From NCBI GenBank assembly GCA_900546005.1, contig URBJ01000001.1:1-61520 (forward strand): 61,520 nucleotides of DNA. The letters run 5' to 3'. Positions 36,382 to 45,821 of this stretch are shown piece after piece. The notes under the pieces were generated by a model. It did no database searches. It had not been told where the DNA came from and saw only the letters and a list, made by a program, of their open reading frames with translations. Each line of letters begins with the position of its first letter. Position 1 is the stretch's first letter. A program made the position numbers and the translations under genes. The stretch is from an uncultured Alistipes sp. (GTDB lineage Bacteria > Bacteroidota > Bacteroidia > Bacteroidales > Rikenellaceae).

Positions 36382-37392
36382 TTACTTCACATGTCCGTTT
36401 TTAACCAAGTATTCGGCAATCTGTACGGCGTTGAGAGCGGCACCTTTGCGGATCTGGTCGCTCACACACCAGAACGTCAAACCGTTCGGATCGGAGAGAT
36501 CCTGACGGATCCGACCCACATAAACCGCATCGACACCCGCCAACGGCAGAGGCATCGGATAGACCTTCTTCTCCGGCTCATCCATCAGCACAACTCCTTC
36601 GGCCGAAGCAAACGCCTTACGGGCCTCCTCAACCGACACCGGACGCTCCGTCTCAACCCAAACCGCTTCGGAGTGGGCACGCATAACCGGAACACGAACA
36701 CACGTTGCACTCACCTTTACGTCCGAGTGCATGATTTTGCGTGTTTCGTTATACATCTTCATCTCCTCCTTCGTATAGCCGTTATCGGTAAAGACATCGA
36801 CCTGAGGAATCACGTTATAGGCCAGCTGAAATGCAAACTTATTGATCGTCGGTTCCTCACCGCGAACCAGTTGGGCGTTCTGCTCCTTGAGCTCCTCCAT
36901 AGCCGCTGCACCCGCACCGCTGGCCGATTGATAGGTCGACACATGTACCCGACGAATGTGTGACAGTCCCTCGATTGCTTTCAGGGCTACGACCATCTGA
37001 ATCGTCGTACAGTTCGGATTGGCAATGATGCGGCGCGGCGGATTGATGGCATCCGTCGGGTTAACTTCCGGAACCACCAAGGGTACATCCTCATCCATCC
37101 GGAAAGCACTCGAATTGTCAATCATCAAGGCTCCGTACTTCGTAATGGTTTCAGCAAACTCTTTCGACGTTCCGGCACCGGCCGAAGTGAAGGCAATGTC
37201 TACGCCCTTAAAATCATCGTTATGAGCCAACAGACGGACCGGAATCTCTTTCCCGCGGAAAGCATACGTCCGACCCGCACTCCGCGACGATCCGAACAAC
37301 AACAACTCGTCAATCGGGAAATTTCTCTGTTTCAGCACCTTCAGGAACTCCTGACCTACGGCACCACTGGCTCCTACAATCGCAACTTTCAT
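36382..37392 (-). CDS. asd: Aspartate-semialdehyde dehydrogenase
   Basis: 336 residues. It reduces aspartyl phosphate to aspartate semialdehyde with NADPH, feeding lysine/DAP, threonine and methionine synthesis. The NADP motif is [15 protein letters not shown] at the N terminus, the active-site cysteine lies in [11 protein letters not shown], and the substrate-binding segment is [15 protein letters not shown] with the catalytic His. It is full length and monocistronic, with a consensus promoter upstream. Confidence 0.96.
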   Translation of the reverse strand: MKVAIVGASGAVGQEFLKVLKQRNFPIDELLLFGSSRSAGRTYAFRGKEIPVRLLAHNDDFKGVDIAFTSAGAGTSKEFAETITKYGALMIDNSSAFRMDEDVPLVVPEVNPTDAINPPRRIIANPNCTTIQMVVALKAIEGLSHIRRVHVSTYQSASGAGAAAMEELKEQNAQLVRGEEPTINKFAFQLAYNVIPQVDVFTDNGYTKEEMKMYNETRKIMHSDVKVSATCVRVPVMRAHSEAVWVETERPVSVEEARKAFASAEGVVLMDEPEKKVYPMPLPLAGVDAVYVGRIRQDLSDPNGLTFWCVSDQIRKGAALNAVQIAEYLVKNGHVK

Positions 37393-37468
37393 AATTGGTT
37401 TTCAGTTTTTATGTTGATTTTTTCGACTCTCTTGCTCATTTCCATGGATTTACACACCATTTTAGCCG

Positions 37469-37503
37469 CAAATGTATGTTACACGGAAATAAAATCCTAC
37501 CAA
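37469..37503 (-). promoter_or_regulatory. Promoter of asd
   Basis: On the minus strand TTGG (37503-37500) and TACATTTG (37476-37469) have a 23-bp spacer. The -7 element is a full match. The leader would be about 70 nt. Confidence 0.5.
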
Positions 37504-37562
37504 TTGTTAAATTTTTATTTATTTTGTTAATTTATCAATAGAATCAAACGCATACTCTTCGA

Positions 37563-39935
37563 TTAATCAAAGAACTCATCTTCGCGGGATGTGGTCGAAG
37601 CGGCCGGAGCTTCAGCGCTTTCATCGCAGTCATACGACACCGCTCCGACCGGTACCGGAAACTTATCCTTTTGCGTAATCCCGAGTTTGGGATCTGCATA
37701 CACGCGTTCCATAAACTTCGCGAAGATCGGCAAAGCGATCCGCGCACCCTCACCGCCCGACGAGAGGTGAATACTCCGGTCCTCGCCACCAACCCATGCA
37801 CCGCCGACCAACTTGGGCAGCACCCCGACAAACCACGCATCGGAGTTATTCTGCGAAGTTCCGGTCTTACCCCCCATATCCGCCTCCTTGATACCCAATC
37901 TGCGGATACTTCCTGCCGTTCCGGCGTTGACTACCCGCCGCAACATGTCGAGCATCGTATAGGCCGTCTGTTCGGAGATCGCCTCCTGCATCGGAGCTGC
38001 GAAGTTAGCCAACACGTTTCCCTGACGATCCTCGATCCGTGTAACGAAGATAGGATCGATATGCACCCCACGATTGGCAAAAGTTCCATAGGCCCCGACA
38101 AGCTCAAACAGCGAAAAGGCCGAAGTTCCCAAACAGAGCGGATAAACCGGGTCGATGTAACTCTCAATACCGAACTTATGGATCAGATCGGCAACGGCCT
38201 CAGGCTGGCGTGTCTGCTTCATGATCCATGCCGAATAGTTGTTGCGGCTGCGGGCCAACCCCCACCACAACGGATTCAGCGCTCCGTCATACACCACCTT
38301 GCTGGCTTCACGCGGCGACCACGGTCCGCTCGGGGTCTCAATCGTCACCGGAAGATTCGGCACCGGCGTACAGGGCGTCAGCCCGAGCTGTTCAATAGCG
38401 AAGGTATAGACAAACGGTTTGATGGTCGAACCGATCTGCCGTTTTCCCTGCTTCACCATATCGTACTTGAAGTAACGGAAAGAGGTTCCTCCGACATAGG
38501 CCTTTACATATCCCGTAGACGGATCGAGCGCCATGAACGATGCCCGCAAAAAGCGTTTATAATAGTAGAGCGAATCCTTTGGCGTCATCAACGTATCCCG
38601 ATCGCCACGATAGTCGAATACCCGCATCTTGACCGGGGTATTGAATGCCTTTTCGATCTCCTGATCGCTCGCACCCTCCTTTTTCAGGAAACGATACCGG
38701 TCCGAGTTGCGCATCGCACGGCGCATGATGGCCTCCTCCTCTTCATCCGTAATGTTGGTGAAAATCGACCGGCGCGCCTTGATCGTCTGATCCATCTTCG
38801 GCTGCACCGTTTCGCTCATCTGCTCCCACACGGCCTCCTCTGCATAGCGCTGCATCGAAGCGTCGATCGTCGTGTAGATCTTCAAGCCGTCCCGATAGAG
38901 GTCATAGGGTTGGCCGTTCGCCTTCGTATTCTTCTCGCACCAACCGTACAGCGGATTGTTCTCCCACTGTTCGACAGCCTTTTCGTACTCCCAGTCTCCC
39001 TCAACTCCGGCAGCAAAGCTCTTCCGCGAAGGCCGATCCGACGTCATCACCTGTTGCAACATGGCACGGAAATAGGTTCCCGTTCCGGCATTGTGCGAGA
39101 TGGGTTGGAAATCGAGCTCGATGGGCAACGCCTTGATCGAATCGCGCTGATGACGGGTCAGGTAACCGCCGTTTTTCATACGGTCGATTACCGTGTTGCG
39201 CCGAATCAAGGCACGGTCCGGATTGCTTCGGGGGCTATATCGAGTCGGTGCATTCACCACCCCAACCAACATTGCGGCCTCCTGTACGTTCAACTCCGAA
39301 GGCAACTTATTGAAAAAGGTCCGGGCGGCCGACTTGATCCCGTAAGCATTGCTTCCGTAGGCCACCGTATTGAGGTACATCGTCAGAATCTCCTCTTTCG
39401 TGTAGTTGTATTCGAGCATTACGGCCGTGATCCACTCCTTCATCTTTGAAATCACTAACTTCGAAGTTCTCGAAATGGCATTGTCGTAAATCGACGTATC
39501 CCGTGGATAGAGGTTCTTGGCCAACTGTTGTGTAATCGTACTTCCCCCACCCTGACTCCGGTTTCCGAGCGCCATGGTCTTGACCGCCACACGGGCCAAC
39601 GAGATGAAGTCGATCCCGGAGTGGGAATAAAAACGCATATCTTCGGTCGACACCAAAGCGGCAATCAATGCCGGAGAGAGCTCCTCGTAATCGACATAGG
39701 AACGGTTCTGCACGAAAAAGCTGCCGATCATCTCGCCATCCTGCGAATAGATCTCGGTGGCCAGATTGCTTTTCGGATTTTCGAGCTCCTCGAAAGTGGG
39801 CAACTTACCGAACACCCCGATCCGGATCAAAAAGAGCAGAATCAGAATCAGAGCGATCGGCGATATGATCAAGATCCAGAACCACCTCACGGCACGAGGG
39901 GTCTGAAGCGTTTCGATAATCTTTTTTTTAGTCAT
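37563..39935 (-). CDS. Class A penicillin-binding protein (PBP1A-like)
   Basis: 790 residues, bifunctional peptidoglycan synthase anchored by one N-terminal transmembrane helix (about 17-43). The GT51 glycosyltransferase domain shows EDMRFYSHSGID, GGGSTITQQLAKNL and KEEILTMYLNTVAYG. The transpeptidase domain has the SxxK motif in RQIGSTIKPFVYT, a likely SxN in RSRNNYSAW, and the KTG box in GGKTGTSQNNSDAWFVG. The C-terminal tail is short and acidic. It stands 89 bp behind the metalloprotease-barrel gene and probably forms its own unit. Confidence 0.93.
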   Translation of the reverse strand: MTKKKIIETLQTPRAVRWFWILIISPIALILILLFLIRIGVFGKLPTFEELENPKSNLATEIYSQDGEMIGSFFVQNRSYVDYEELSPALIAALVSTEDMRFYSHSGIDFISLARVAVKTMALGNRSQGGGSTITQQLAKNLYPRDTSIYDNAISRTSKLVISKMKEWITAVMLEYNYTKEEILTMYLNTVAYGSNAYGIKSAARTFFNKLPSELNVQEAAMLVGVVNAPTRYSPRSNPDRALIRRNTVIDRMKNGGYLTRHQRDSIKALPIELDFQPISHNAGTGTYFRAMLQQVMTSDRPSRKSFAAGVEGDWEYEKAVEQWENNPLYGWCEKNTKANGQPYDLYRDGLKIYTTIDASMQRYAEEAVWEQMSETVQPKMDQTIKARRSIFTNITDEEEEAIMRRAMRNSDRYRFLKKEGASDQEIEKAFNTPVKMRVFDYRGDRDTLMTPKDSLYYYKRFLRASFMALDPSTGYVKAYVGGTSFRYFKYDMVKQGKRQIGSTIKPFVYTFAIEQLGLTPCTPVPNLPVTIETPSGPWSPREASKVVYDGALNPLWWGLARSRNNYSAWIMKQTRQPEAVADLIHKFGIESYIDPVYPLCLGTSAFSLFELVGAYGTFANRGVHIDPIFVTRIEDRQGNVLANFAAPMQEAISEQTAYTMLDMLRRVVNAGTAGSIRRLGIKEADMGGKTGTSQNNSDAWFVGVLPKLVGGAWVGGEDRSIHLSSGGEGARIALPIFAKFMERVYADPKLGITQKDKFPVPVGAVSYDCDESAEAPAASTTSREDEFFD

Positions 39936-40024
39936 AATCGTACGACGTTACACCGCGCAAAGGTACAATTTTATCTCTATTTTATAGAATAACGCTCAGA
40001 TATTGCAGTTATTTCATCACGGGT

Positions 40025-42874
40025 TTACAACGGAAGCGACAGACTGACTCCGGTAACCACGCCGGTCCGGTCACTGGGCTTATAGACATAAACTCCGACC
40101 GAAGCCGTATTGACCGGCAGGCGCAACGGCTGTACATCGAAAATGAGCTCACCACCGTAGGAAGTTACCGTCTGCGTCGACCTCAAGTGCGATCCTCCCA
40201 CCGGGGATTCGATTCGGGCAAAGTCGTAGTAACCGTTCAACCGGATCCGCCGGAAATAAAGGATGCCGTTGATCCCTCCGTCGGGACACCACACGGGAAA
40301 CTGATAATCGACCGAAAGGGCTCCGAGCCGATTTGCCGAAACATTGTAACGTGCTCCACGCGGAAAGAGTTCTTTGTAATAAAAGCCATAGGTGGCGGTC
40401 TTCTGATGCTGCAGGTTACCCCGCAACGTCAACGAGTGGTGCATCATCACACCGGGCAGATATACCCTCCCGAACAGCGAATAGATCCGACTGAACTTCG
40501 ACGAAAAGGGAGCACACACCATCGAGGCCCGCAACAGGTATCCCCACCGGGGCAACAGATCGCGCGTAGCCATCCGTACATTCTCGGAATAGGTCAGATT
40601 GACCACCATCCGCTGGTATCCGGTCGTTAGCGAAGAGTCCTCAACGAGCTGTGCATTCGTATGCCGCAGTTCGACGGCCGGTGCCAACGTACGCGTCAAA
40701 TGTCCGGAAGAGAGGGTCATCGGCAGATAGGCCATGATTCCCAGATCGAGATACTCTTTCCGGGCAAAATAGCTTCGATCCTCTGGAAATGTACCGTAGA
40801 CCTGTTGCTTTCCACCGCCATAGAGAAAAGAGAATTCGAATTTCGGGGCCCATCCGTAGTAGTTCAGCGCACCGCGCAGCAGACTTCCGTTACCGGGCGA
40901 ATACCCGTAGGCCAAATATCCGAACGTATTGGCCAACAGGTTTTGCGACATGACCGTAGCCCCGAATCCCACATCGATCCGACTCTCACCGGCGATGTTG
41001 AACGGATTGAAGTTCCACGGAGCCCAACTGTGCAGGTTGAACAGATGGGTTCCCTTTCTATATCGCTTCACGCGCACTCCGTCACGAAAAAGCGAATCGC
41101 CCCTGACCGTATCGATATTGATTACGTTCCATTTTCGCCGAGGTGGATTCACCCGGTTTTCGGGTATTTTCCGATACCCGACAGGCACCAGAGAATCCGC
41201 AACAATCGGCTGCCGGGCCAAACGATAACCCTCCAACGAATAGGTCGTGAACAGAAGCGTATCATCGGGCGCAGGGTCTGACGGCGCAACCGAACCGTAT
41301 CGCGACCGACTCAGCCGAAATTCGCGATGTTGCTCCAGATCATAGAGATGAATCTCGTCTTTCCCCGAAGCGATCGAGTTAAAGGAGAGTTTGCCGGCTC
41401 CTCCGCGCAAGTTATATATGCTGACATACGAGGGTTCCGTAAGAGCGGTCATCGATCCGGTTTCGGGGTCGATCCGGCGGATGGCCATGCCCGCATCGCT
41501 TAACGTAATAACGGCCAACGTCCGGGTACGATCGTCGTAAGCCAATCCATGCACCGAAACCGTATCGGGCAGATTGAATTGCCGTCCGTCACTGAACTCC
41601 AACCGGTAGATCCCCCGATAATCGTACCCGATCGCCGCCAGCGTACCGTCATCCAACGGCTGCGGAAAGAGCGCATTGTCGAAATGCCGCAACGTCCGAC
41701 GCTTTCCACTCCTCAAGTCATAAGAGCATATCTTCGAAGAGATCCGCTGGCTCCAAAACGTACTGCTGCGGTACTCGCTCCAGTAGAGTACACTGTCGCG
41801 CAAGACCGGAGCCGTATTTACACTTCCCGTATAAAAGAGCCTGCGCTCCTTTCCGGATCGGGAATCCACGACCACCACCCGACTGGTACGGTCCATATCG
41901 CGCTTGAGCGCAAGCAGCGTCGTATCGTTCAGCTTCATCGGAGCCGAATAGACCGTATAGCTGGTAATCGGGGTCGGAATGATCGTACTGCTGTTCGGTT
42001 CGACCGGCTGCGCTTTCCAGAAGCGTTCGAGCTCATCGAGCGTTTCACGGGCAATCCGTCCGGAGGTTGTCCCGAAGTATTTACGCAGGGCCCACGGTGT
42101 AGTAAAAATCGTATAGGGGCGTTTGGAGGCGTATTCGGCCACTCGGGACCACATGTCGTCTCCGTACCGCTCACGCGACCATGCAGCCAGCTGATACCCG
42201 AACTGATAGTGATCCGGAATATAATCTTTATAGGAGCCGCAAAACCATTTGTCCAATGCGAATTTGCGTTTCCCTTCGGTCAGATAGGCTCTGTATTCGA
42301 TCGTAAAAGAGGGTTGTAAGGCTCGACCATAGGTAGCCGTCTGCGTTTCGTGCATAACTGCATCGCCCTCCAAAAACCAGATCGGCATCAACACCGAACT
42401 GATCAAACCCGACTGCTGGCCGATCAGGTACCCCAACCACTTCATCGGTCCGCGATAGAGATTGTTGTACTGGACCGCATGGCGGTATTCATGGGCGATC
42501 AACTGTTTGTGCCACGGTTCGGCAAAGGGTGCCGCCGGAGGAATCGCTTCGAGCTCTATCCGCTTCGGCGCCCAGATTACGATTCCGTTCGATACGAAAT
42601 TCTGGGTATGCAACAATACGGGCATACGCATCGGTCCATATTTGAATCCATACGAAACCGACGGCTGCAGTCGCTCCATATAGGAAGCAATCCGGGCTGC
42701 ATTCTTCTGATAATAATCCGGGAAAATAATGGTTCCTTCAGCGGTTTTGGCCTGATTCCACCGAATACTCTGCGGCGAACGGCCCCAATCGTAGTATTGT
42801 CCCGACAGGGTCGAAAATCCCGATCCTATCAGCACGACCATCCACGCACCGATACACCGCAACAGCACCCTCAT
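40025..42874 (-). CDS. HExxH metalloprotease-like, propeller and outer-membrane barrel fusion protein
   Basis: 949 residues from ATG 42874, which has GGAGGA 8 nt upstream and follows the SUI1 gene by 4 bp. A signal peptide (MRVLLRCIGAWMVVLIGSG...) leads into three parts. Residues 40-290 are a gluzincin-like domain with HEYRH (128-132) and a downstream Glu in WFLEGDA (169), as in MA-clan peptidases. Residues 310-640 are repeated beta segments resembling a TolB/PD40 propeller. Residues about 660-949 are long amphipathic strands ending in GVSLSLPL, resembling an outer-membrane barrel. A peptidase domain attached to its own barrel would sit at the outer membrane. No substrate is known, and the family is not one I can name. 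Confidence 0.75.
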   Translation of the reverse strand: MRVLLRCIGAWMVVLIGSGFSTLSGQYYDWGRSPQSIRWNQAKTAEGTIIFPDYYQKNAARIASYMERLQPSVSYGFKYGPMRMPVLLHTQNFVSNGIVIWAPKRIELEAIPPAAPFAEPWHKQLIAHEYRHAVQYNNLYRGPMKWLGYLIGQQSGLISSVLMPIWFLEGDAVMHETQTATYGRALQPSFTIEYRAYLTEGKRKFALDKWFCGSYKDYIPDHYQFGYQLAAWSRERYGDDMWSRVAEYASKRPYTIFTTPWALRKYFGTTSGRIARETLDELERFWKAQPVEPNSSTIIPTPITSYTVYSAPMKLNDTTLLALKRDMDRTSRVVVVDSRSGKERRLFYTGSVNTAPVLRDSVLYWSEYRSSTFWSQRISSKICSYDLRSGKRRTLRHFDNALFPQPLDDGTLAAIGYDYRGIYRLEFSDGRQFNLPDTVSVHGLAYDDRTRTLAVITLSDAGMAIRRIDPETGSMTALTEPSYVSIYNLRGGAGKLSFNSIASGKDEIHLYDLEQHREFRLSRSRYGSVAPSDPAPDDTLLFTTYSLEGYRLARQPIVADSLVPVGYRKIPENRVNPPRRKWNVINIDTVRGDSLFRDGVRVKRYRKGTHLFNLHSWAPWNFNPFNIAGESRIDVGFGATVMSQNLLANTFGYLAYGYSPGNGSLLRGALNYYGWAPKFEFSFLYGGGKQQVYGTFPEDRSYFARKEYLDLGIMAYLPMTLSSGHLTRTLAPAVELRHTNAQLVEDSSLTTGYQRMVVNLTYSENVRMATRDLLPRWGYLLRASMVCAPFSSKFSRIYSLFGRVYLPGVMMHHSLTLRGNLQHQKTATYGFYYKELFPRGARYNVSANRLGALSVDYQFPVWCPDGGINGILYFRRIRLNGYYDFARIESPVGGSHLRSTQTVTSYGGELIFDVQPLRLPVNTASVGVYVYKPSDRTGVVTGVSLSLPL

Positions 42875-42878
42875 CGAT

Positions 42879-43229
42879 CTATCCTCCCGCCTTCTTGGCT
42901 TGATAACCGGCACGGGTCAAAACCTCGACCACCCGATCACGGAAATCTCCCTGTATCAGGATCTCTCCATCCTTCGCCGTACCCCCTACTCCACACTTAC
43001 TCTTGAGCATCCGTCCCAACTCCTTCAAATCCTCTTCCGTCCCGACAAACCCCTTAACGAGCGTAACCTGTTTTCCGGCCCGCTGTTTCCGGTCGAGCCA
43101 CACTTTCAGACGCTGCTGCGCCGGAGGCAAAGTCTCCTGCACCGGCTCATCCTCTTCATACTGATACTGAAAATCGGGATTCGTCGAATAGACGACATGC
43201 AGGCGGCTCTTCCAATCGTTATCAGACAT
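42879..43229 (-). CDS. yciH: SUI1/eIF1-family translation factor (YciH-like)
   Basis: 116 residues. The C-terminal SUI1 domain reads [54 protein letters not shown], with the conserved K-C-G-x-G-G-T-x-K loop. The N-terminal 35 residues are acidic and variable. Bacterial YciH proteins bind the small ribosomal subunit and affect start-codon fidelity, mostly under stress. It lies 19 bp behind ssb and 4 bp before the metalloprotease-barrel gene, so all three are probably one transcript. Confidence 0.9.
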   Translation of the reverse strand: MSDNDWKSRLHVVYSTNPDFQYQYEEDEPVQETLPPAQQRLKVWLDRKQRAGKQVTLVKGFVGTEEDLKELGRMLKSKCGVGGTAKDGEILIQGDFRDRVVEVLTRAGYQAKKAGG

Positions 43230-43248
43230 ATCCTTAGGCTAAACAGAA

Positions 43249-43725
43249 TTAAAACGGCAGATCGTCCACCTCATCCTCCGGGACGGCTGTTCCCATACTG
43301 CCCGAGGGTTGCTGAATCGTCGCTGCAGGTGCTGCAGCCTGTGGGCGTGGAGCGGCTCCATAGGTTGTTCCGTCCATCGGCATACCGGCATTCTCGGCAC
43401 GGCGCCCCAACAGACGCATATCGTTGGCTACAATCTCCGTCGAGTACCGTTTGTTATTGTCCTTGTCCGTCCACTCACGGGTCCGGATGCTTCCCTCAAT
43501 ATAAACCTGACTCCCCTTGCGGACATATCGATCGGCCACATCAGCCAACCCCCGCCACAACATTACGGTATGCCACTCGGTATGTTCTCGGGTCTCCTGC
43601 GTCTGGCGGTTATAGATCCGTTCCGTCGTTGCCACACGCAACCGTGCCATCTTGGTACCTCCTTCGAGCGTTCTTATCTCCGGATCCATTCCTACGTTTC
43701 CGATCAAAATCACTTTGTTAACCAT
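43249..43725 (-). CDS. ssb: Single-stranded DNA-binding protein
   Basis: 158 residues. The OB-fold domain (1-112) starts MVNKVILIGNVGMDPEIRTL and includes EWHTVMLWRGLADVADRYVRKGSQVYIEGSI. A Pro/Ala/Gln-rich linker follows, with the acidic C-terminal tip DEVDDLPF that recruits replication and repair partners. First gene of a unit with yciH. The 141-bp gap towards punA holds only a weak 7-bp inverted repeat (43814-43839). Confidence 0.96.
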   Translation of the reverse strand: MVNKVILIGNVGMDPEIRTLEGGTKMARLRVATTERIYNRQTQETREHTEWHTVMLWRGLADVADRYVRKGSQVYIEGSIRTREWTDKDNNKRYSTEIVANDMRLLGRRAENAGMPMDGTTYGAAPRPQAAAPAATIQQPSGSMGTAVPEDEVDDLPF

Positions 43726-43866
43726 CCCTTTCCTATTTTACTGACAATATCTCCATTTCTTCCATGCCTCCCTTCCTGCAACACACCTGCAACCCTCCTC
43801 CACCATCTTCATCGATCCGACTCCCATCGTTATCGGATCTGCAAAAGGGGAGCTTCGCCGTTGGAT

Positions 43867-44682
43867 CTAAACAAAATTTTCCAACTTTTCGAGCATTCCG
43901 ACAAACAAACGGGTCATCTTCATCTCCGCCTTTGCGCCTTCGGTCTGCACCTCCTCGTGGCTGGCTTTCGCTCCGTCCAACCCCATATTCGTAATGACCG
44001 AAACCGCAAATACCGGCAAACCCATATGTCGAGCCGCAATCACTTCGGGCGTTGTCGACATACCCACGGCATCTCCTCCGATCGTGTGATAAAACCGATA
44101 CTCCTTACGGGTTTCAAAAGTCGGGCCGGTCACTCCGGTGTAACAGCCATACTGAAGCGGAATCCCCTCCTTACAAGCCACATCTCCGGCCCAAGCGATC
44201 AGCCGCCGGTCATACGGCTCACTCATATCGGGGAATCTCGGCCCCAGTTCAGCCTCATTCGGCCCTACCAGTGGATTGGGGATCAGATTGATGTGGTCGG
44301 TAATCACCATCAGGTCTCCGGGCCGGAAGGTAGGATTTACCCCACCGCTGGAGTTCGAGACAAAAAGCACCTTAATGCCCAAATATTTCATCACCCGCAC
44401 CGGGAAGACCACCTGCTGCGGCGTATAGCCTTCGTAATAGTGGAATCGTCCCTGCATGGCTACAACCCGACGTCCGGCCAAAGTGCCGAAGATCAATTTT
44501 CCGGCATGCCCCTCGACCGTCGAGACCGGAAAGTCCGGAATGTCCCGATAATCGATCGACGCCTGAATCTCCATGCTTTCGACCATCCGGCCGAGTCCCG
44601 TTCCGAGAATGATCCCTACCTCCGGTTCGAAATCAATCTTACTCCGGATGAAGGATGCTGTATTTTTGATTTGAGCTAGCAT
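43867..44682 (-). CDS. punA: Purine-nucleoside phosphorylase
   Basis: 271 residues, trimeric PNP type. Key segments are GIILGTGLG (phosphate site), VEGHAGKLIFG, MQGRFHYYEGY, VSNSSGGVNPTFRPGDLMVITDHINL and the purine-binding NAVGMSTTPEV region (here DAVGMSTTPEVIAARH). It splits inosine or guanosine with phosphate. Its first 44 bases overlap the end of lpxK in another frame; the next in-frame Met is residue 33, inside the phosphate-binding region, so the overlapping start must be right. Expression is therefore probably coupled to lpxK translation. Confidence 0.93.
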   Translation of the reverse strand: MLAQIKNTASFIRSKIDFEPEVGIILGTGLGRMVESMEIQASIDYRDIPDFPVSTVEGHAGKLIFGTLAGRRVVAMQGRFHYYEGYTPQQVVFPVRVMKYLGIKVLFVSNSSGGVNPTFRPGDLMVITDHINLIPNPLVGPNEAELGPRFPDMSEPYDRRLIAWAGDVACKEGIPLQYGCYTGVTGPTFETRKEYRFYHTIGGDAVGMSTTPEVIAARHMGLPVFAVSVITNMGLDGAKASHEEVQTEGAKAEMKMTRLFVGMLEKLENFV

Positions 44683-45715
44683 ATTTTTTTAATTGACGTA
44701 TGAAATCGTGTTCCGAATCTCCGAGAAAAGCCACCCGAACCGGCACGTAATAGAGCCGTTTCTGCACCTCTTCCGGAACCTTTTTGCGGTTGGTCAGCTT
44801 CACCGCATCTTTTTCCGTAGTCAAGATAACCGCATCGGGGTGCTCCTCGATCAGCTCGCACAATCGCCTCATATCGCCGACCCGATAGACATGATGATCA
44901 CTGAATATCAATCGATCGACAATCTGAAAACGCTCTTCGGTCTGCCGGATCAAAGGTTCCGGATTCGCAATTCCCGACATCACGATCACCTGATCGCCTG
45001 CATATAGTCGTCTTCCGGCCCGATCGGGAAACAGCGGAGCAATCTCGTCCTGCACCATTGTCGTAAAATAAAGCGATTGATAGGGATAGAGTCCGAGCGA
45101 ATTGATTACAATTCTTATCTCCAACGGATTGATATCTTTCGGACATTTGGTGACCAAAACCAATTCGGCCCGGTGAATTTGAGAAGGAACATCCCGCAAC
45201 TGTCCCCATGGTAACATTTTATCACGATAGATCGGCCGGTTGTAGTCCATCAACAGAATGTTGACCCACGGCTCGACATAGCGGTGCTGGAAAGCATCAT
45301 CCAACAGTATCAGATTGATCTCGGGATGAGCTTTTCGCAATTTATGAATTCCCTCAGCTCTTTTTTCGCATACAGCGACCGGAATATCCGGATACTTCAA
45401 CTTGATCTGCCGCGGTTCATCCCCGATCATGCGCGCCGACGATTTATGGGTTGCCAGCACGAAACCCTTTGTCCTCCGGCGGTATCCCCTCGAAAGAACC
45501 CCCACACGATAATCGGCCGACAGACATTCGATCAAAAATTCGGTAACCGGTGTCTTTCCGGTTCCGCCGACCGTCAGATTACCCACACACACGACAGGTA
45601 TATCGAACTCTTCGCTCCGAAGTATATTCAATTCGAAAAGCTTGTGCCTGATCCGCACGGCCATTCCGTAAAGAAAGGCTAACGGTGCCGCAATCAATGT
45701 GGGTAATTTAACCAT
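44639..45715 (-). CDS. lpxK: Tetraacyldisaccharide 4'-kinase
   Basis: 358 residues. It phosphorylates the 4' position of lipid A precursor at the inner membrane. It has an N-terminal hydrophobic helix (PTLIAAPLAFLYGMAVRIRHKLF), the P-loop VGNLTVGGTGKTPVTEFL, then SRGYRRRTKGFVLA, GDEPRQI and LDDAFQHRYV with the catalytic Asp region. The C-terminal Rossmann half contains IVMSGIANPEP and FSDHHVYRVGD. The 3' end overlaps punA by 44 nt. sppA lies 106 bp upstream; that gap holds no consensus promoter. Confidence 0.94.
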   Translation of the reverse strand: MVKLPTLIAAPLAFLYGMAVRIRHKLFELNILRSEEFDIPVVCVGNLTVGGTGKTPVTEFLIECLSADYRVGVLSRGYRRRTKGFVLATHKSSARMIGDEPRQIKLKYPDIPVAVCEKRAEGIHKLRKAHPEINLILLDDAFQHRYVEPWVNILLMDYNRPIYRDKMLPWGQLRDVPSQIHRAELVLVTKCPKDINPLEIRIVINSLGLYPYQSLYFTTMVQDEIAPLFPDRAGRRLYAGDQVIVMSGIANPEPLIRQTEERFQIVDRLIFSDHHVYRVGDMRRLCELIEEHPDAVILTTEKDAVKLTNRKKVPEEVQKRLYYVPVRVAFLGDSEHDFIRQLKKYASSNQKYSILHPE

Positions 45716-45821
45716 TTCGTTCCGTCTATCCAGTCTTCAAAAATAACGTAAAAAGATTGAATATCAAATTTTTTATGGATTTATAGAAACCGTTCTATTT
45801 GAAAAACCACCTCAGAAAAAA

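Noticed and set aside
37671..39449. 592-codon open frame on the plus strand
   Set aside because: Antisense to the class A PBP gene; Arg/His-rich with no fold pattern.
43814..43839. GATCCGA/TCGGATC inverted repeat between ssb and punA
   Set aside because: A 7-bp stem with a 12-nt loop and no U-run; not enough to call a terminator.
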